DNA from: Echinostoma caproni
Lineage: Eukaryota > Platyhelminthes > Trematoda > Plagiorchiida > Echinostomatidae
Assembly: GCA_900618425.1 (NCBI GenBank)
Contig: UZAN01039379.1
Span: 95,185-159,184, forward strand
Direction of reading: 5' to 3'
DNA length: 64,000 nucleotides
The notes beneath the pieces are model-generated. The model worked only from the letters and a program-made list of their open reading frames with translations. It was not told the DNA's origin and ran no database searches. Position 1 is the first letter of the stretch; each line of letters opens with the position of its first letter. The translations under genes were made by a program, and so were the position numbers. Positions 14,201 to 27,800 of this stretch are shown in pieces.

Positions 14201-15477
14201 TTTAAATAAATTCCTGTCATTAGTTAATGTCAGGGTGGTTTTAAACTAATCTTTTCGCCAATGTATAATCAATATACAACAGTTCAGTCAAGAAATCTTA
14301 TTGTTAATATTATTATTATTGAAAGCTGTGTACACACAGGACAGTAGAGAACGTGACATGTTTCCAGAATTAGTGTGTATCACGTTGGAGGAGGGTTCAA
14401 AAGCCGACCAGGTGATCAACGGAACAAATGCAAACTATGTTTTACTAATCTGTTTCAAACAAAACCAAAGGTAGCAAATTTGATCTAATTAGATCACTCC
14501 TAAGATAAACCATGCATCTTACTAAGTTATAATAAGTAGAATAGTAGTTAAAACTGAAACCTGTCGCTTAAACTCAATGTTCAGTTCTAGCTAAGTTTGG
14601 TTTTCATGTTTAACACAGATTATGTAGGTGAAAATACACCGAATTCAGACTAAACAAATGGTTCCACTTTATTGCAACAAACTGACCTATTCAAAATGAG
14701 CAACGAATTGTACATGAATTAGCCACGTTTATAGTCAACTAAACACGAATTAAATAATCAAAACATACTAATGAATTCATTTTTTCGGTTGGTGAACTTG
14801 AAAGCCTCAGATGGAGTATAAAACCAATAAAAATTTCATGGTTGCTTAGGACGTTCTCGGTTGTCTTCAACCTTTAGCAGCAGTCCGCAATAGGTTTCAT
14901 TCACATTTTCCCAGGACATCATTGTAAAAGGATTGTTTTCTTTCGGGATCTGTCAGAACAATGAACACCATAGGAGGCGGTTTGGTTTGTGTGAGCCAAG
15001 AAATCAACCAAACGGGTGTTCTTTTGTCCCAATCAAATGCCATATTATATAACCGATTAGCATACTGTTTCTCGTGTGCTGGGACTAAACGCACATATCA
15101 TACAACAGGAAATTCTGACAAGTGCGTTGCCGTCTACATATGTGCGTGTGCGTAGGAATGTAGGTAGAGTCCAACGTATGTGCGACGGGGCGATTGAACA
15201 GCAACCAAGCCTCGGATGGAGCGAATGTGGAAACACGAATTGACAAGGCTCATTAGTAATCTGATGGTGGCATATGTTCACGCTCGTGGAGAAGCTGTGA
15301 ACGGTTTTTCAGTGTCACGGTCTGCAGTTCACAGGTTTATCACTTTATTACCACCAGACTTCGGTTTGAGGTATTTGCGAACCGTTCTATCCGATCAATA
15401 CAAGCACAGTTGATCAGCCTACAGACGAATTCGAACGCAGTTCAAGTCGGTAGGGCACATATCGGAAACTGTGAAAT
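14201..15477. other. Intergenic DNA, no recognised gene
   Basis: AT-rich sequence with a short ATT repeat at about 14307-14322. The small open frames at 14.9-15.4 kb overlap on both strands and match nothing I know. Confidence 0.4.
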
Positions 15478-15600
15478 CAAAAGCACGATGTCTGTGTCCC
15501 CGTCAGGACTTGAACCGCGAACATTCGGATTGGGACGAGTGTCAAACAGAACGAAACGGCTGTTCAGTGCTACTTATCGGTTATCACATTCATTTTAATC
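15478..15600. mobile_element. Rearranged SINE B: opposed head and ribozyme halves
   Basis: 15500-15530 is the reverse complement of the SINE B tRNA-like segment (B box on the minus strand, 'ggacttgaaccgcg' on plus). It is joined directly to plus-strand ribozyme sequence at 15534-15570 (GACGAG, GAAA, 'ggctgt', then 'cagtgc') and the usual SINE B tail ('ttatcggttatcac'). In the normal copies both halves lie on one strand. The junction falls at the very start of the hammerhead core. The origin could be inversion or a second insertion. Confidence 0.6.
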
Positions 15601-15696
15601 TTATGTAAACGCATTGGTGGAAATTGAGGATCTCACAAAACGTGAAACGTACAGCCAAGACCATTAACAGTGTGTGTCTATTACCTCTGAAAATAC

Positions 15697-15735
15697 AAAT
15701 GGACTAATCCAACCTTGTTACCCTAAAACGGAACA
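15697..15735 (+). repeat. SINE B 5' leader fragment
   Basis: 'aaatggactaatccaacctt' and the following 'accctaaaa' match the leader in front of SINE B copy 1 at 13946-13976. No tRNA-like or ribozyme part follows. It is either a truncated copy or a repeat into which SINE B copies inserted. Confidence 0.45.
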
Positions 15736-18700
15736 ATATCATATTTGAGAAACATGCATGACTATCAAAAAGAAGTTAGGTTAAAGGTATTTCCCGTTTG
15801 AAAATATTTGTGCCGGTTTATAAAAAGATGGAAGATATTCAAGCAAATAAAAATCGAGGTTAATTTGAGGATCACAACTATAGAATGTTTTTAAAATTCA
15901 GGACAGAAGATAACCGCATTGAATAACCACCTTTTTATAAGCAAAAGCACAATTTTCTTCAACGATTTTTTAAATTTAATGCACGAAACAATTACAACAA
16001 CTTTCGCTTTGTTTATAGACTGCGGCGAAGGGAATACTTGAAGTTTTGAACAAATAGAAAAAAATAGTCAGTAACAACATGATTGTGTTTAACCGAGTCA
16101 GGCTTTATTTTGAGTTTCAGACCGATAGAATTTTGCAAGACCCATGAAGTTCACATGATGTGGTTTATCTCCACAAACCAGATCTCCATTGGAATATTCA
16201 AAAGCGGTACGCCCAAAATAAATAGCTGTTCAATGCAGTGCTTTAGCACCGCTCCAAAACACCATCACTGTTCAGCAAGCATCGCATTTTACGAGACATC
16301 CTCTGTATATGTAACGAATCACGTGGGAGTGTATAAATCGATCAATTAAGAGTAAGTAAATAGTTAGAAATTCATACTCTCTTGGACCAGAAAAGTGTTA
16401 TCATTTAAAACGGTACGATAACATTGAATAATTTCATTCTGGTTAGGTTCAAACATTACGTTTGCATGATAGATAGCTAAATGTAATTTCCCTGAAACAG
16501 ACAGCGAACCACGGATTATTTCAAACAACAACACCAGTTAAGCTCAAAGAACAACAAAAGAAAATTGCATGGACAGAAATCTCAATGTAGCCGCTTCACG
16601 CGTGCTAGCTACAAAACGGTTGTGTGGATACATGGAGCCAATTGTGGATGGATTGCAGGAGTTTAGAGACAAAACGCATGCCTAATACCAATCTTATCGA
16701 AATACTGTTCCATTTTGCCTGAATACTTATTATTTCAACATATATTCTTCCACATTCAAATCATATTCAACATGTACTAAAATCGTAAAGCAAGATGTAC
16801 TCCTGAGTTTTAGTATTTATTTCTCATATTTAATGAAATACCTACCCTCGGTTTGGTGGCATGCTATGATGGAAAACATCCAGTTGCATAACAGATTTGA
16901 TAGTAACTAGCATATTCCCAGTCCGTCCCACTTGCCAAGCATTCAATGGTCGTACCAGATAAGCTCTCCCCCCCCCTCGGCCGCCGCGTTGGTTTGATTT
17001 GGTGATACCAATTTGTTTGCCCACAATTCACCTCACAGTGCTAATCCTGATAACGGTATCCATCAAGTCTTATGTTATCAAATCTTGGATAGACAAATGA
17101 TCTGTTTCTTCTCGTGCACAATCTTCACAACCACCACCATCACTAACGCATAATATCCCGTGACCAACGAAATGTGAATAAATGATTGCCAGTTTGTGTA
17201 ACAACGAAACATGCAAACAATGAAACAGGAAGATCATGATTTGTGGAACTCGCGATAATTCATGAGACAGTATAGGTATTTCAGGGAAACAAAAATGAGA
17301 TGCATTTCAGTAATCCGTGGTCGTATTAGACTGGTTACAATGTTATTTTGTGTGTGAAAATAATGCGGAATTCGGAAGATATTGAAACGTGGAAAATTGC
17401 CCATTTTGAATTATTTTTTTTTATGATTTCAAAATGTTATCCACCTTAGCCTGAATAGGGCTATATGTAGCGATGTGTGAAAGAGACCACCGCTAATGCC
17501 GTCAGGTGCCTTAAATGAAACAGAAACGTTGAATTATGAACGTTTCCAATGTGAACTAACTTCCAGTGTGCATATATATCCTCATCTTGACATCAGGTTC
17601 ACATAAGGCGGAGAACGTAGAATTCAAATTATGCACACGACCTGTAGCTTTATTCTCTAAAGGTGATGTCAATTTCATATGAAATAATTTGGACGATTTT
17701 ATTTGATTTCTTACACAATTGCATTCAGTGAGCACAATTAACGTGATGACCACAATTGGAAATCTTAAGAAGAAATCAGCAGAAGTTTTATTTTTGTTAG
17801 AAATCAACAGTGCTGCCTATTGACCGAGTGCATTGCTATTCGAACCGGGGTATATATTGATCGAACACCTCAATCGATTGAGGTTCCCGAGTTACCTCTG
17901 TGCAACCTACTGTCTGTATCCACATCATTTTTGTGATTTCTGAGTTAACTTTGATGATTTATTTGGAACAAATATTAGGCAATCAATTAGGCTTATTATT
18001 ATTGGAATTATTATAGGAATTAGAATTTCTAAGTACTTTCTGAAATAACTATTGACTAGCGAACGTCGAATCAGTCCTAAGACTACCCACCACATAGCAT
18101 ATACTATGTTTTAAGTATTTACTTTAAGTGCATGAAATGGAACAAATTGCATGGAGACGATCTTTTCCATCCATTTAACTGAATTTAAATGAACTTATTG
18201 CATGATATTGATGTTCTTAATCTTTTCACAACTCAATTAGATATTTTCGTAGGACAAAAATAAGTAGTGAGCGTTGTGTAATGTAGTGTTATCATTGACC
18301 AACTACTGAGCATCTGTCAGGATAACCAAAGAGTTGAGTAGATCAGATTCACTACTTGCACCTAGGTTGAAATCCCTGTGAGTTTGATGGAAATGTGCTT
18401 TCAATGATTATTGAAAATAACCAAATGGTGCTATGAACGATATTCGATGATGGCCATGAACTCAAAATGGTCTGAATAACAGATGATTTTAAATTACATT
18501 ACCTTAGGATTTTGAAGGATCAGATAACCCCCTTTGCATTATCCATAATAATTATCCATAACTGAGCTGAACGATTGAGGATCAAATATAATCTCTGTGG
18601 ACAGGTTTTCTGGCTTTCTATGTATACCGACAAAACATTCATTCACTTGAACGATAGGAATCCAAAACAGTCTACTTCTTCAATTTATTTAGTATAAATG

Positions 18701-20189
18701 ATTCCTTCTACCTCGTGAAATCATTATCCAAATGAAAATTCATCGTTTGTCTTTTTCCAGCTAGTTTTTATCTACCAAAACTTTCGACACGATACTCGAC
18801 TGCATATTTATAATTTTAATTCATGAATTGGGAGCAAGTTGTTTGAATTCCTAGTATAATTTTTACGAATCACAGCACGGGAAAACACCACAAGTTCAAC
18901 TATTTCATTCAGCTTCATGCGGGTTGCAGTGATTTTAAAAAGATCACTCCAGCAGTATTATGGTTTCTTACAATTTTTTCACAGACAACAAAGCTAAAAG
19001 GAGGCTTGCGAAGTCCACTAAGAAAGACAAGGAATCACCCCTACCCGAAATGTAGGCCGTTTATGTAACATTTTACCATCCAGGCAATATATTTGTGTAG
19101 ACGTGGTTAAGCAGTGGACATTATGAGGCAATCATTTCTTCGGTGATGGGTCTATTTATGGTCGATTCATCCGATACAGTCTGGTGATTCTTCAATTGGA
19201 ATGGATATGCAAACATGCCCTTTTATCATCTTGAATTGCGGCAATCAGAAATAGAAGCGTACGTGAGAAACAACATCGTAAGGTTTCCAAAACCACAATT
19301 CAAGGTGATCGGAAATCCTTTTTATCTTTCGCCTTGTGGAATGATGTAACACAGCTGAATATTATGTATGCAACACTCACAAAACCGTTGACGGAACCTA
19401 CTTGAGGTGAAACGCGATGAGTTTTCCCTAAGTGGTTTTTTCCTGAATTTCCATTCCTCAGAGCAATTTACATTTTCCAGTTGAACTTTAATTTATCATT
19501 TGATTGCATCTAGCCAATGCCACATATAGATTGTTTGTGTACAAGATTGAGACGGTTTCGTTGATCTCATTGGCCATCAGTGATTTACGGCTTTTCAAGT
19601 ATCATTGAGTTCGAACACAGTTTGTGCACTTCAAATGGAATGGTCATATATGTTGTTCACTTAGACAGCTGTCCGCTACCGTTTTCCAATGACCTCCGAT
19701 ATAGATGATTTTCGCAATCCAAAACTTCAAGGTTTTTTAAAGGCTTTTTATTCTTATTCTGTAATACTGTATTACATTAACTTATACACCTAATGTTTAT
19801 ACCGATATAAACTTCTACTTTAATAGTTTCAGTCTAAACCGACTTGAGACGAAATGACATATTTCCCACAAATACACAGTTAATCAAATTTTGAACTTTG
19901 AACTCTCAAGGGAACTACAAATCAAATTCCGATTGATGTAACATTTCGATCGCGACAACACAGATACCGCGGCCTGTTAGTTCGCTGCGAGAGAATTGAT
20001 CGAACTGGGGTTATGGATATGTGGAGGGAAGGTTGGCGAAGCGGACCATTTTGTGGTTCTAAGTATCATTCATAAACCAGTTGTGTAATATTGCTGATTA
20101 GTTTTGGATTTTCCGATGCACGATGAGATTTACTGATTCTAATCTTTCGAAGCTATTGGACAACACTGATCCTCTCTCCCTGAGTTTAC
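15736..20189. other. Intergenic DNA, no recognised gene
   Basis: No open frame longer than about 90 codons and none with recognisable motifs. ATT-rich clusters lie near 17990-18015. A C-rich run with GGCCGCCGCG lies at 16969-16987. Confidence 0.45.
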
Positions 20190-20396
20190 TTTGTGAGACG
20201 GCTCGGTGGTAACGTCACCAAATTACCACCTCGGGTGACGTGTGTTCGAACCCCATTACCACCACCACCACCACCCCCTTACTTTCCCCATGGCAGCCCT
20301 TTGATTGGCTGCTTCCCCCTACCTGAAAATTGTTGTCTTGTGTGTTCAGTACAAGAAAGTAAAATTTTAAAAAAAGAAAGAGAAAAAGAAACATCA
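20190..20396 (+). mobile_element. tRNA-headed SINE family C, copy 1
   Basis: An A-box-like string 'ggctcggtggtaacgtcac' (from 20200) and a B-box-like string 'gtgttcgaacccc' (about 20241-20253) are followed by an (ACC)n run, the block 'tttgattggctgcttccccc', and an A-rich tail with AAAGAAAGAG. The same order recurs on the minus strand at 21690-21880 and 47572-47740. This structure is typical of a tRNA-derived SINE. No hammerhead core was found in this family. Confidence 0.72.
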
Positions 20397-21689
20397 TCCC
20401 ATGATTAATTTTGTGTCCGAGAATCTCAGCTGATCCACTAGATTGGCATCTTCCTCAATTTGAAGCTTGGCATTTGCTTTACCGATCATGTTTATGCATT
20501 TCCGGGATACAATTTATTTCACCCAAAACCAGATTGTCTATCTCCACGGTTACGCGCAGATTTGGCTGCATTCTGCTGTCCAGGTTCCCAAAGGCCGCTT
20601 GTGCCGTCTACATGTTACTTCAGACAACTTTATGAGGATCATTGTAAAGACAGAGGGACTAATCAGACGGAAGGATCAAAGTGCTCTGGCTCGTGGTAAT
20701 GCTGAAGTTTTGTCCAAATCTATCGATTAAAATAAAAACAACTATTCATACAAGGAAATTCAAATTATCAGCATTTATGTATGCAAAGAACAGTGACATT
20801 GAGGTTTGCAGAAAAAAGTGATCTTCATACGAAAACTCATTATTTTCAACTGAATGTGGTTATCCTGTTGTGATAGACTCTGTTTCGGAACTATCTATGC
20901 ACAGGAAAATCTTAGGCTAGGTTTTCCCTGTTTTGTTTCCGTTCGGATCGGAGAAATCGTGGTTTTTGCTCCTTCTGTGGACGGGTATTAGCAAAATGTG
21001 TCGCGCTTGTGAGCTTTGAGCGATCGACCTCACTGTTCCTCGTGGATATAACGGGACTTCAGAGGAATACTCAATGCCTCATTGTAAGCATTGTGATGAA
21101 GTTTCAGCAATGACAACGAAAGAACATTATTCCCAAAATAACTTGCTTCTGCATCATCTTCAATGTTTTGTAACGATAACAAAACTGGCGTACAAAGTGG
21201 AGAAGCTGGTGCCAACGAATAATAAGACATTTTGAAAGTAAATAACATTCGAGACTGTCAATGGACTGTATCCATTGGAACAGGATAAACTGTGTTTCCA
21301 GTGGCAATAGAGGCAACCAATACCGTGATGCGGCATAATTGAAAGAAGACGAATAATCGTCCTCAAGATAACGAATACAAACGCTCCATACCCTGGATTC
21401 AACTGAATTGGATACAAACCATGTAGCACTAATGCTATTTATTTAAAATGTTCATGAGGGTTGATGATCTGTGATACCAGACGATGATGTGAACGATTCA
21501 GTATGTCGGGAAAACGAACATAGAAATACGGGTACAATCGGGTTACAATCGGTATCGCTGTTCCATTAGAGGCTAGCCAAGTGCATATATGTTTACAAAA
21601 ATATGTGTGTGTGTGTGTGCGGATTTACTCGTATACAAACCTGACTATTAGGTTATAACTCTCGAGATTCCATTACAAACGTATTCTGT
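20397..21689. other. Spacer between two SINE C copies
   Basis: Several overlapping frames of 60-90 codons occur on both strands (20411-20730, 21030-21429). None shows recognised motifs. Two SINE C copies lie in opposite orientation on either side. Confidence 0.35.
21604..21620. repeat. (TG)n microsatellite
   Basis: An uninterrupted TG dinucleotide run ends in 'tgcgg'. Short tandem repeat. Confidence 0.9.
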
Positions 21690-21880
21690 CTTGTTTTCTT
21701 TTTCTTTCACTTGTTTGTATTGAATGATAAAGATATAATCATCAGGAAGGTAAAGCCGGACAATCTAAGGGCTGCCATTCAACAGACAGAATGGGGAAAG
21801 TCAGACGTTGGTGGGTGAATTTGAACAGACATCCCCGGGGTGATAGGTTGGTGACATTACTACCAGGCGACTGCCGCTCT
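21690..21880 (-). mobile_element. tRNA-headed SINE family C, copy 2 (degenerate)
   Basis: Read on the minus strand it gives the tRNA-like head ('agtaatgtcaccaac', 'gatgtctgttcaaattcacc'), a weak ACC region, a central block matching copies 1 and 3 ('ctttccccattctgt', 'ggcagcccttagattg'), and a tail with GAAAGAAAAAGAAAAC. The B box has changed from TTCGAA to TTCAAA. It is older than copy 3. Confidence 0.65.
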
Positions 21881-24800
21881 ACTCAGGTCTGGGAGGTTGC
21901 TTATTTTCGTTTTCTAAGCCCCGCGAATACGGAGGCTAGCTAAACAGTGGATTTGGACCTATTGGTCCATCGATTCTTACCATGCACTAAGATACAGGGC
22001 CGAGAACCATTGACTGTGTTTCACCGGACTAGGTAACACTGTCAGTTTTTGACACCAGAAGATGTACATGATTATTCATTGTTTGGCCGTAAACTACTCT
22101 TTCGATTTCTACCCATTTCGTAAGTGCTTTCACGTCGCTGGGCACACATCGGGCTAGTGAATGTAAGCAATATGAATGAATATGCAGTATGAAGATAGGT
22201 TTCCGAACAGTCCATACGTAACACCCAAATGTGAATTGCCCGAAAAACAAGATTAGGAAGGTTCGTTAAAAAATGTGTAGGACAAAGCAATATTGTTGAA
22301 TTCCAATATGCAAATACTGTGGTTGTGTGCTACAAGCAGTAGCCTTATTTTTATCAAACGCCTACAATGATTTCTTCCCCATAACCTGTTTATGAAGCAT
22401 TTCAGTTGGTTTTCAAAATTAACCGGGAAATGGATCGTGTTAGTCGTTAGAAACGCTATCACTAAGTTTTTTGAAGAACAAAGACTTCTACATTATTTCA
22501 AATGGCTCAGTATAACTGTTAATTCCAAATTGTCACCTTTTTACCACGCATATCAACGCCGATAAAACAGCGATCTCCTACCAGTTTCAGGCTGCATTAA
22601 GAATTCTTCATCCAGATTGATCACTGCTCGGCTATGCAGCGCTTTCCTTAAAAGTTACAAAGTTAGATAAAAAAATGAGCACAGCATAGGGACCAAGCTG
22701 AGTGGTCACTTTTTGAACGCAGAAATCTCTTAAGGTATATGATTCGTAGGGTCAACACGTCCTGAGTAGAAGGATGAATATTTTAACTAATACGTTGACC
22801 TGAAGCCATTTGATATCTTAACTGAGGTGAAAATATGAGGGTTTTTGATGAACACTTAAATCAAATTAATCGTGTTTTAATAAGACATTCTTCCATGAGT
22901 TCACCTCAGAAAAAGAAATCAAGACAATCCTTTAAGTGTAGAAGTAGTGGAATGAAAACCATTTTTTTCAACTAAACCATTCAGTTGGTGAAGAATGTGC
23001 ACCAAAACAGTGTTTCTATCAAAGCGGCCACTCTTTGCTATTTTAGTGAAACAACATTTTGTAAGCTACAGAAATATGACTAGCCCCAAACCAGTCATAA
23101 GCCTAACTGTACTATCACTATCACTGTATCTGTAGCGTATTTTGGCACAGGCAAGGATGCCACATTGGTTCACCAAATAGCGAAGGAAATAGTAAAATGT
23201 GAGGTAATGATTGACGTATTAGAAACTAGGACAGAACACTTCCAGCTGGTTGATTGTGACAATAGGAAACACATTTTTTCGAGCATTGCGTTAATAGCCA
23301 TGAGGAGGGGCTTCAATCTATCTGGTTTTCATTGAAATTTTAATTTCACAAAGTAGCATATAGAATGCGCTCCATAAATTCCACTTTAATTTCACGCATT
23401 TCCTTTGGATTTATCTGGGTGTAAACGTTTTAGCACAGGAGTTGGGATTAGATTACTGAAAATATTATAACAGTGTTCGTATTCTCGCCCATGTGCTTTA
23501 ACCCCCTCGTACGAACTGTATTTGTGAATACACACGATTTGCGGTTAACAACAGCCCTATAGAATTCAATTCTTCTGGTTGCTTCTTTTTGTTCAAAGTG
23601 AATTTACCATAACAGTCTACGTTAAATATGCCGAGGTTACTTGTCAGTTGCTCAGAAAAAGTCGGATCTAATGCTCTCATCTAATCAATTAATATCGATC
23701 GCATACTTGACAGTTCAAAGCATCGATACTGTCTACAGTAATTGGAACACCAGTGAATAAGTAGCAAGGTGCCTAGAAAGATTGCCTAGTGCCATGGTAG
23801 TTCTAAACACGGATTGTAAATTCATAGTCTGGTAACGATCGTATTTTGTGAATGAACATGCTTACGTGTGATTGCATGGATGAACCAATGGAGACGAGCA
23901 TATGCTTTGGTGTGTGATGTGTTTCCTTATAAAATGTTAATTCTTCAATTTGTTTTCTGGTCTTTGGTAGAACGTGCACGTCAATATTTGAGTGAATGAA
24001 TAACGCCTACGATCATTTGATAGAATCGAGATAAACATGCAAGCTAACCATAAATCCATTAATAACACTTGAGGATGCAAATTAAATGCAATATAGTAAG
24101 CACTGCAATCGTATGCGAAAACATGTAGAACTTATAGTTCATTTCCGAGAACTCAGAAAATCAGATTTTACCATCACTAGTCAGAAATGTTGATTTCTTC
24201 AATAGAGTTCATTAGGTAAATGTTCAAGCTCCGTGAATCACTTGTACACATTCACTGTAATAAATTAGTCAGCATGTTCAGTAAAATAAACCGTTTGAAA
24301 TCACTAATTGGGTTTTGTCAAGTTTTACAGAAAAAACCTTCCGTATAAGCAATCCACTTCTCTCCTCAACCATTTGTCATGACAGTCAGTAGCTAATAGT
24401 TATGGCACTCCGCGTGATTACTGGTTAAATAGTTGTTAATAATGAATGTTTTTATTGGTTAAGTTAGTGTTGTTTTCCGGGTATTGGTATTTGATTCTTG
24501 CGTCCATGGTTGTTTACCGCCTATGTCAAAATTGTGGCTAAACTTGTGCTCATGTTCACGATCTCTTTTTACCTCGCCATTTTAGCCACCGAGTGCATTT
24601 GAGAATTACTGATCACAACGGGCCACGATATTTGATACAAGACGGAATAAACAATGAAACATCGAATCTTCAAACGTTTCGTTGGTGATCAGGTATAAAG
24701 TCAATCACCGGATAAAACGTAGTTTACTCTATACTTTGAAGGTATGTTGACTAGAAAGACACATAACTCGCCAAACGGTTTGTGGAGTAATGTTTAACTG

Positions 24801-27447
24801 ACGATTTTATCCTTAATCGGTAATTTTCAGTGGTGCAAGATATGTTTTACTACTTATACGTTTGGGTTTTTCATGTGTACGGAATTTCGTGTACGTTTTA
24901 TTTAATTTCCTTTTCGGAAGAGAAGTAACTGATTGTAATGAACTTTGCGAAAAATGCTCATCTTGAAAACATTTATTCCATTGTGTATAATTTAAAATTA
25001 CGCCGATTGCACCCATATTGGCCAGGGATGATTGCCGTGCTGATGCGTCATGCGATCGTTTCTTTGCACCAAAGGAGACCCCAGACAGTGGGATTACTCT
25101 ACTAATACTTCACTGAAAGCTAGACACGAGTTGAGGCAAGNAGGCAAGAACGTGGTTTTCTTATTGAATATTTTCACTGAAAATTACACTTCCAACATGG
25201 TTTCCTCTTCTTTCCTTGACCAATTTAATGTACAGCGCACAGATATCACATTTCCAGTAATCTTGTAGTTGAAAGCAAAGATTGTGGCTGATTTTTCTTA
25301 GAAACATGATACAGTGCACTTTGAAATGATTCGAATCATGTTGTACATTGTTGCTTATACCCATTTCCTTCCTGGCTCGTCGGACTCCGTTCTCGCGGAT
25401 CTATCGTCCGTACAGCGTTTGATTGAATTAACTGCCTTCCCACACCCACCATCTCCAAGACGGGTCCGCACTGCCCACCTTGTAATTTCGGTGTGCATGT
25501 TAAATGCACATGTCTTAGTAAATGCATTATCCTATTAGGGGGCATTTTCACAAACGTTCTCCATTAACCCCTGTTGGTACATACATACGGATCAGTTCTG
25601 TGAGAAGCGCACCTGTTGTAAGCACTTATTACAATAAGCGTCCCGTTGACAATCAATCAGGGCTTGTTACTATCTCCGTTTTGGTAGTTGTATGAAAGCT
25701 AGAAGCGGACAGATATCGTGATACGGCTGTGATTTGAAATACACGTTAACATTAGTCGATGCGAATGCGCTGGCCGAGGATAACGTACAATTATGTATGT
25801 GGCTATCCCAAACAACGAAGTTCATTCCCGCTGATAATTATTACCGACAGTCCAAAACGAGGGCTACTTTAAAAGCAACATTAGTTGTTGAGAACGGTTT
25901 TTAAAGCACCGGACACTGTTGTGGCCAACATTTGGTCTGCTGAAAGGAGTAGAATACATGGGAAAACGGTGCAGTTTTATTAACGTAACTAATGTACAAG
26001 TTCACTCTATGATTCCATAAAACAACTGAGCACATCCAAGGCGTTATGTGTATGACAGAAATGCCGAGGATTCAATAATATGTGTATACACACTTTTCAA
26101 TAAAACTTTGTTTGGATTGAAACTTCCGGAGGATTTGTTATTATTAGATTAGTGATTATAATTATTATTATTAGTGGATTATAACTGTTAAATTATTATA
26201 GGAGTATATTGGATATTTATAGGCATCTTGATCACGGATATCATTTGAAGAATTTTAAGAAAACACGTGTCGCTACAATTCGACAAAAATTCATGATTTC
26301 GTTGATTGTTTGCTAGATGGCTTCCAGAAAATATCTAATCGCTATCATGAAACCAAAAAAATTTTCTAAACGTTATATTTGCTAATTAATTTTCTTCTTT
26401 CAATTACAACCAGTTCGGAAAGAAATCATCTCTTTATTTTCACGGTAAAATCATGTGTGGTCTATTAACCCATTGTGAACAGTAATAAAATTTCAGCAGC
26501 TGTGAAATATTCTCACAAAGCCATTAGAATCATTTATATCTCCCTTCATTGTAATAGGATTATAAGACAAAGAAAGCAAATTTGAGAAAACGCAATTTGA
26601 TAATTGCATTCTAATATCACTATATAATAGACAGTAATGACTTTATCAAATGCATAGATGAACAAACATCCTAATATGCACCCCGATTGAAACATTTCAA
26701 TCCACAGCGGTTTCAGCCAACATGAGTTCTCAGTAATACGATTTTCAATCTCACGGATAATTGTGCTATTCTGTCTATTTTTGCTTATTCAATTAGAACG
26801 TAACAACTGAAACTAAATAGTGTGGTTGTGCAATATTGGAACGTAGAGAAAGATCTATGTTATGTCACAAAGCTGTATGAGTTTGCGGAATTCCATCCGT
26901 TGTCTCCGATTCGACTTTGATTACGCACCTCAGCGCCCGACCAAAGGGACTATACTGAACAAAACGCACACACACACATGGTTCCAATGTTTCTCTCGCT
27001 CTCACATCCACATTTATTTCTCATACTCCGTTGGATCAGAGAAGTCTTAATACCTGAGAACTGGTCATAATTATGTTAGCTAATTTTAGTTCCTCTCACA
27101 ATTGCACAGGTTTCAGTTTTTCATTCCATGTTTCATCACGTTGTACGTTGCTTTAGGAATAAATAGACCTCGGGCAAATGTTTATCAAACGCTCCATGCG
27201 AATCACGTTTGATCGTTTTCATCAAAATCAGTTCGGTCTCATCTGATCGATAGATGGGAAGAGCATAATTCAAGGAATACTATTCACAAAGAAGGCATTG
27301 CTAAAGTGTCTGAGCTTCTGCAATGAATACTATTCGGATGCATTCTCAGATTGTTTAACGAATCACAGGCTTTCTAAATGAGAGGTAAATTTGAGAATGA
27401 AACCCACACGACATCCTTTGGTTTCGCTGAAACAATTTCTTTATTTT
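21881..27447. other. Intergenic DNA, no recognised gene
   Basis: Only short frames, none with recognised domains. ATT-rich stretches lie near 26140-26200 and a short (AC)n run at about 26966-26978. A single N occurs at 25141. Confidence 0.45.
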
Positions 27448-27476
27448 TTAGAATGGCAAGCTTGAATTAGCCCATT
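27448..27476 (-). repeat. SINE B 5' leader fragment, minus strand
   Basis: The reverse complement reads 'gggctaattcaagcttgcca' followed by 'ttctaaaa', resembling the leader of SINE B copy 1. It lies just beyond the 3' side of SINE B copy 2, in the same orientation. Confidence 0.4.
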
Positions 27477-27544
27477 CTTTTGTTAAGAGGCATCAGGCAC
27501 TCTTGATGTTCTTGGGTGTGGGTTCTACTCCTTGATCGTTAATT

Positions 27545-27800
27545 CCTCACAATTTCATGCCTTTATAGACGATAGAAATGTTTGTGATAACCAACAAAGA
27601 GCACTGGACAGCAGTTTTGTCCTGTTTGGGACTCGTCAGCAGTGCGTACGTTTTGTGTCCTTCTCAGGACTCGAACCGCGAACGTTCGGGTTGAGACTGC
27701 AAACCTTTACCCTCGGGCTCCACAGTCGACGGTCATCACCTTGTGTGAATGGCTCAATCATTTTTTTTAGAGTAGCAATCTTTATGTTTTGCAAACAAAG
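27545..27800 (-). mobile_element. tRNA-headed SINE family B, copy 2, with near-intact hammerhead
   Basis: On the minus strand it reads leader 'attgagccattcacac', a tRNA-like segment with B box 'ggttcgagtcc', a short linker, a hammerhead segment at 27601-27645, then 'gctctttgttggttatcaca' as the 3' part. It is the best preserved member of this family in the window. The tail includes an A-rich run before the leader. Boundaries are approximate. Confidence 0.72.
27601..27645 (-). ncRNA. Hammerhead ribozyme motif, SINE B copy 2 (one core change)
   Basis: Read on the minus strand: stem I GCACTG pairs with CAGTGC at the end (6 bp perfect); core CTGACGA; stem II GTCC/GGAC perfect around CAAACA; then AAAA where GAAA is required; a tiny stem III; and cleavage triplet GTC directly before CAGTGC. 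Only the G12-to-A change clearly breaks the catalytic core. The layout is type I with minimal stem III, as in Schistosoma SM-alpha, where such short stem III forms may need dimerisation. Confidence 0.8.

Noticed and set aside
24655..24700. Possible Penelope-type hammerhead (CTGATCA ... GAAACG on the minus strand)
   Set aside because: The core reads CTGATCA and there is no room for a stem II. Too little to support.
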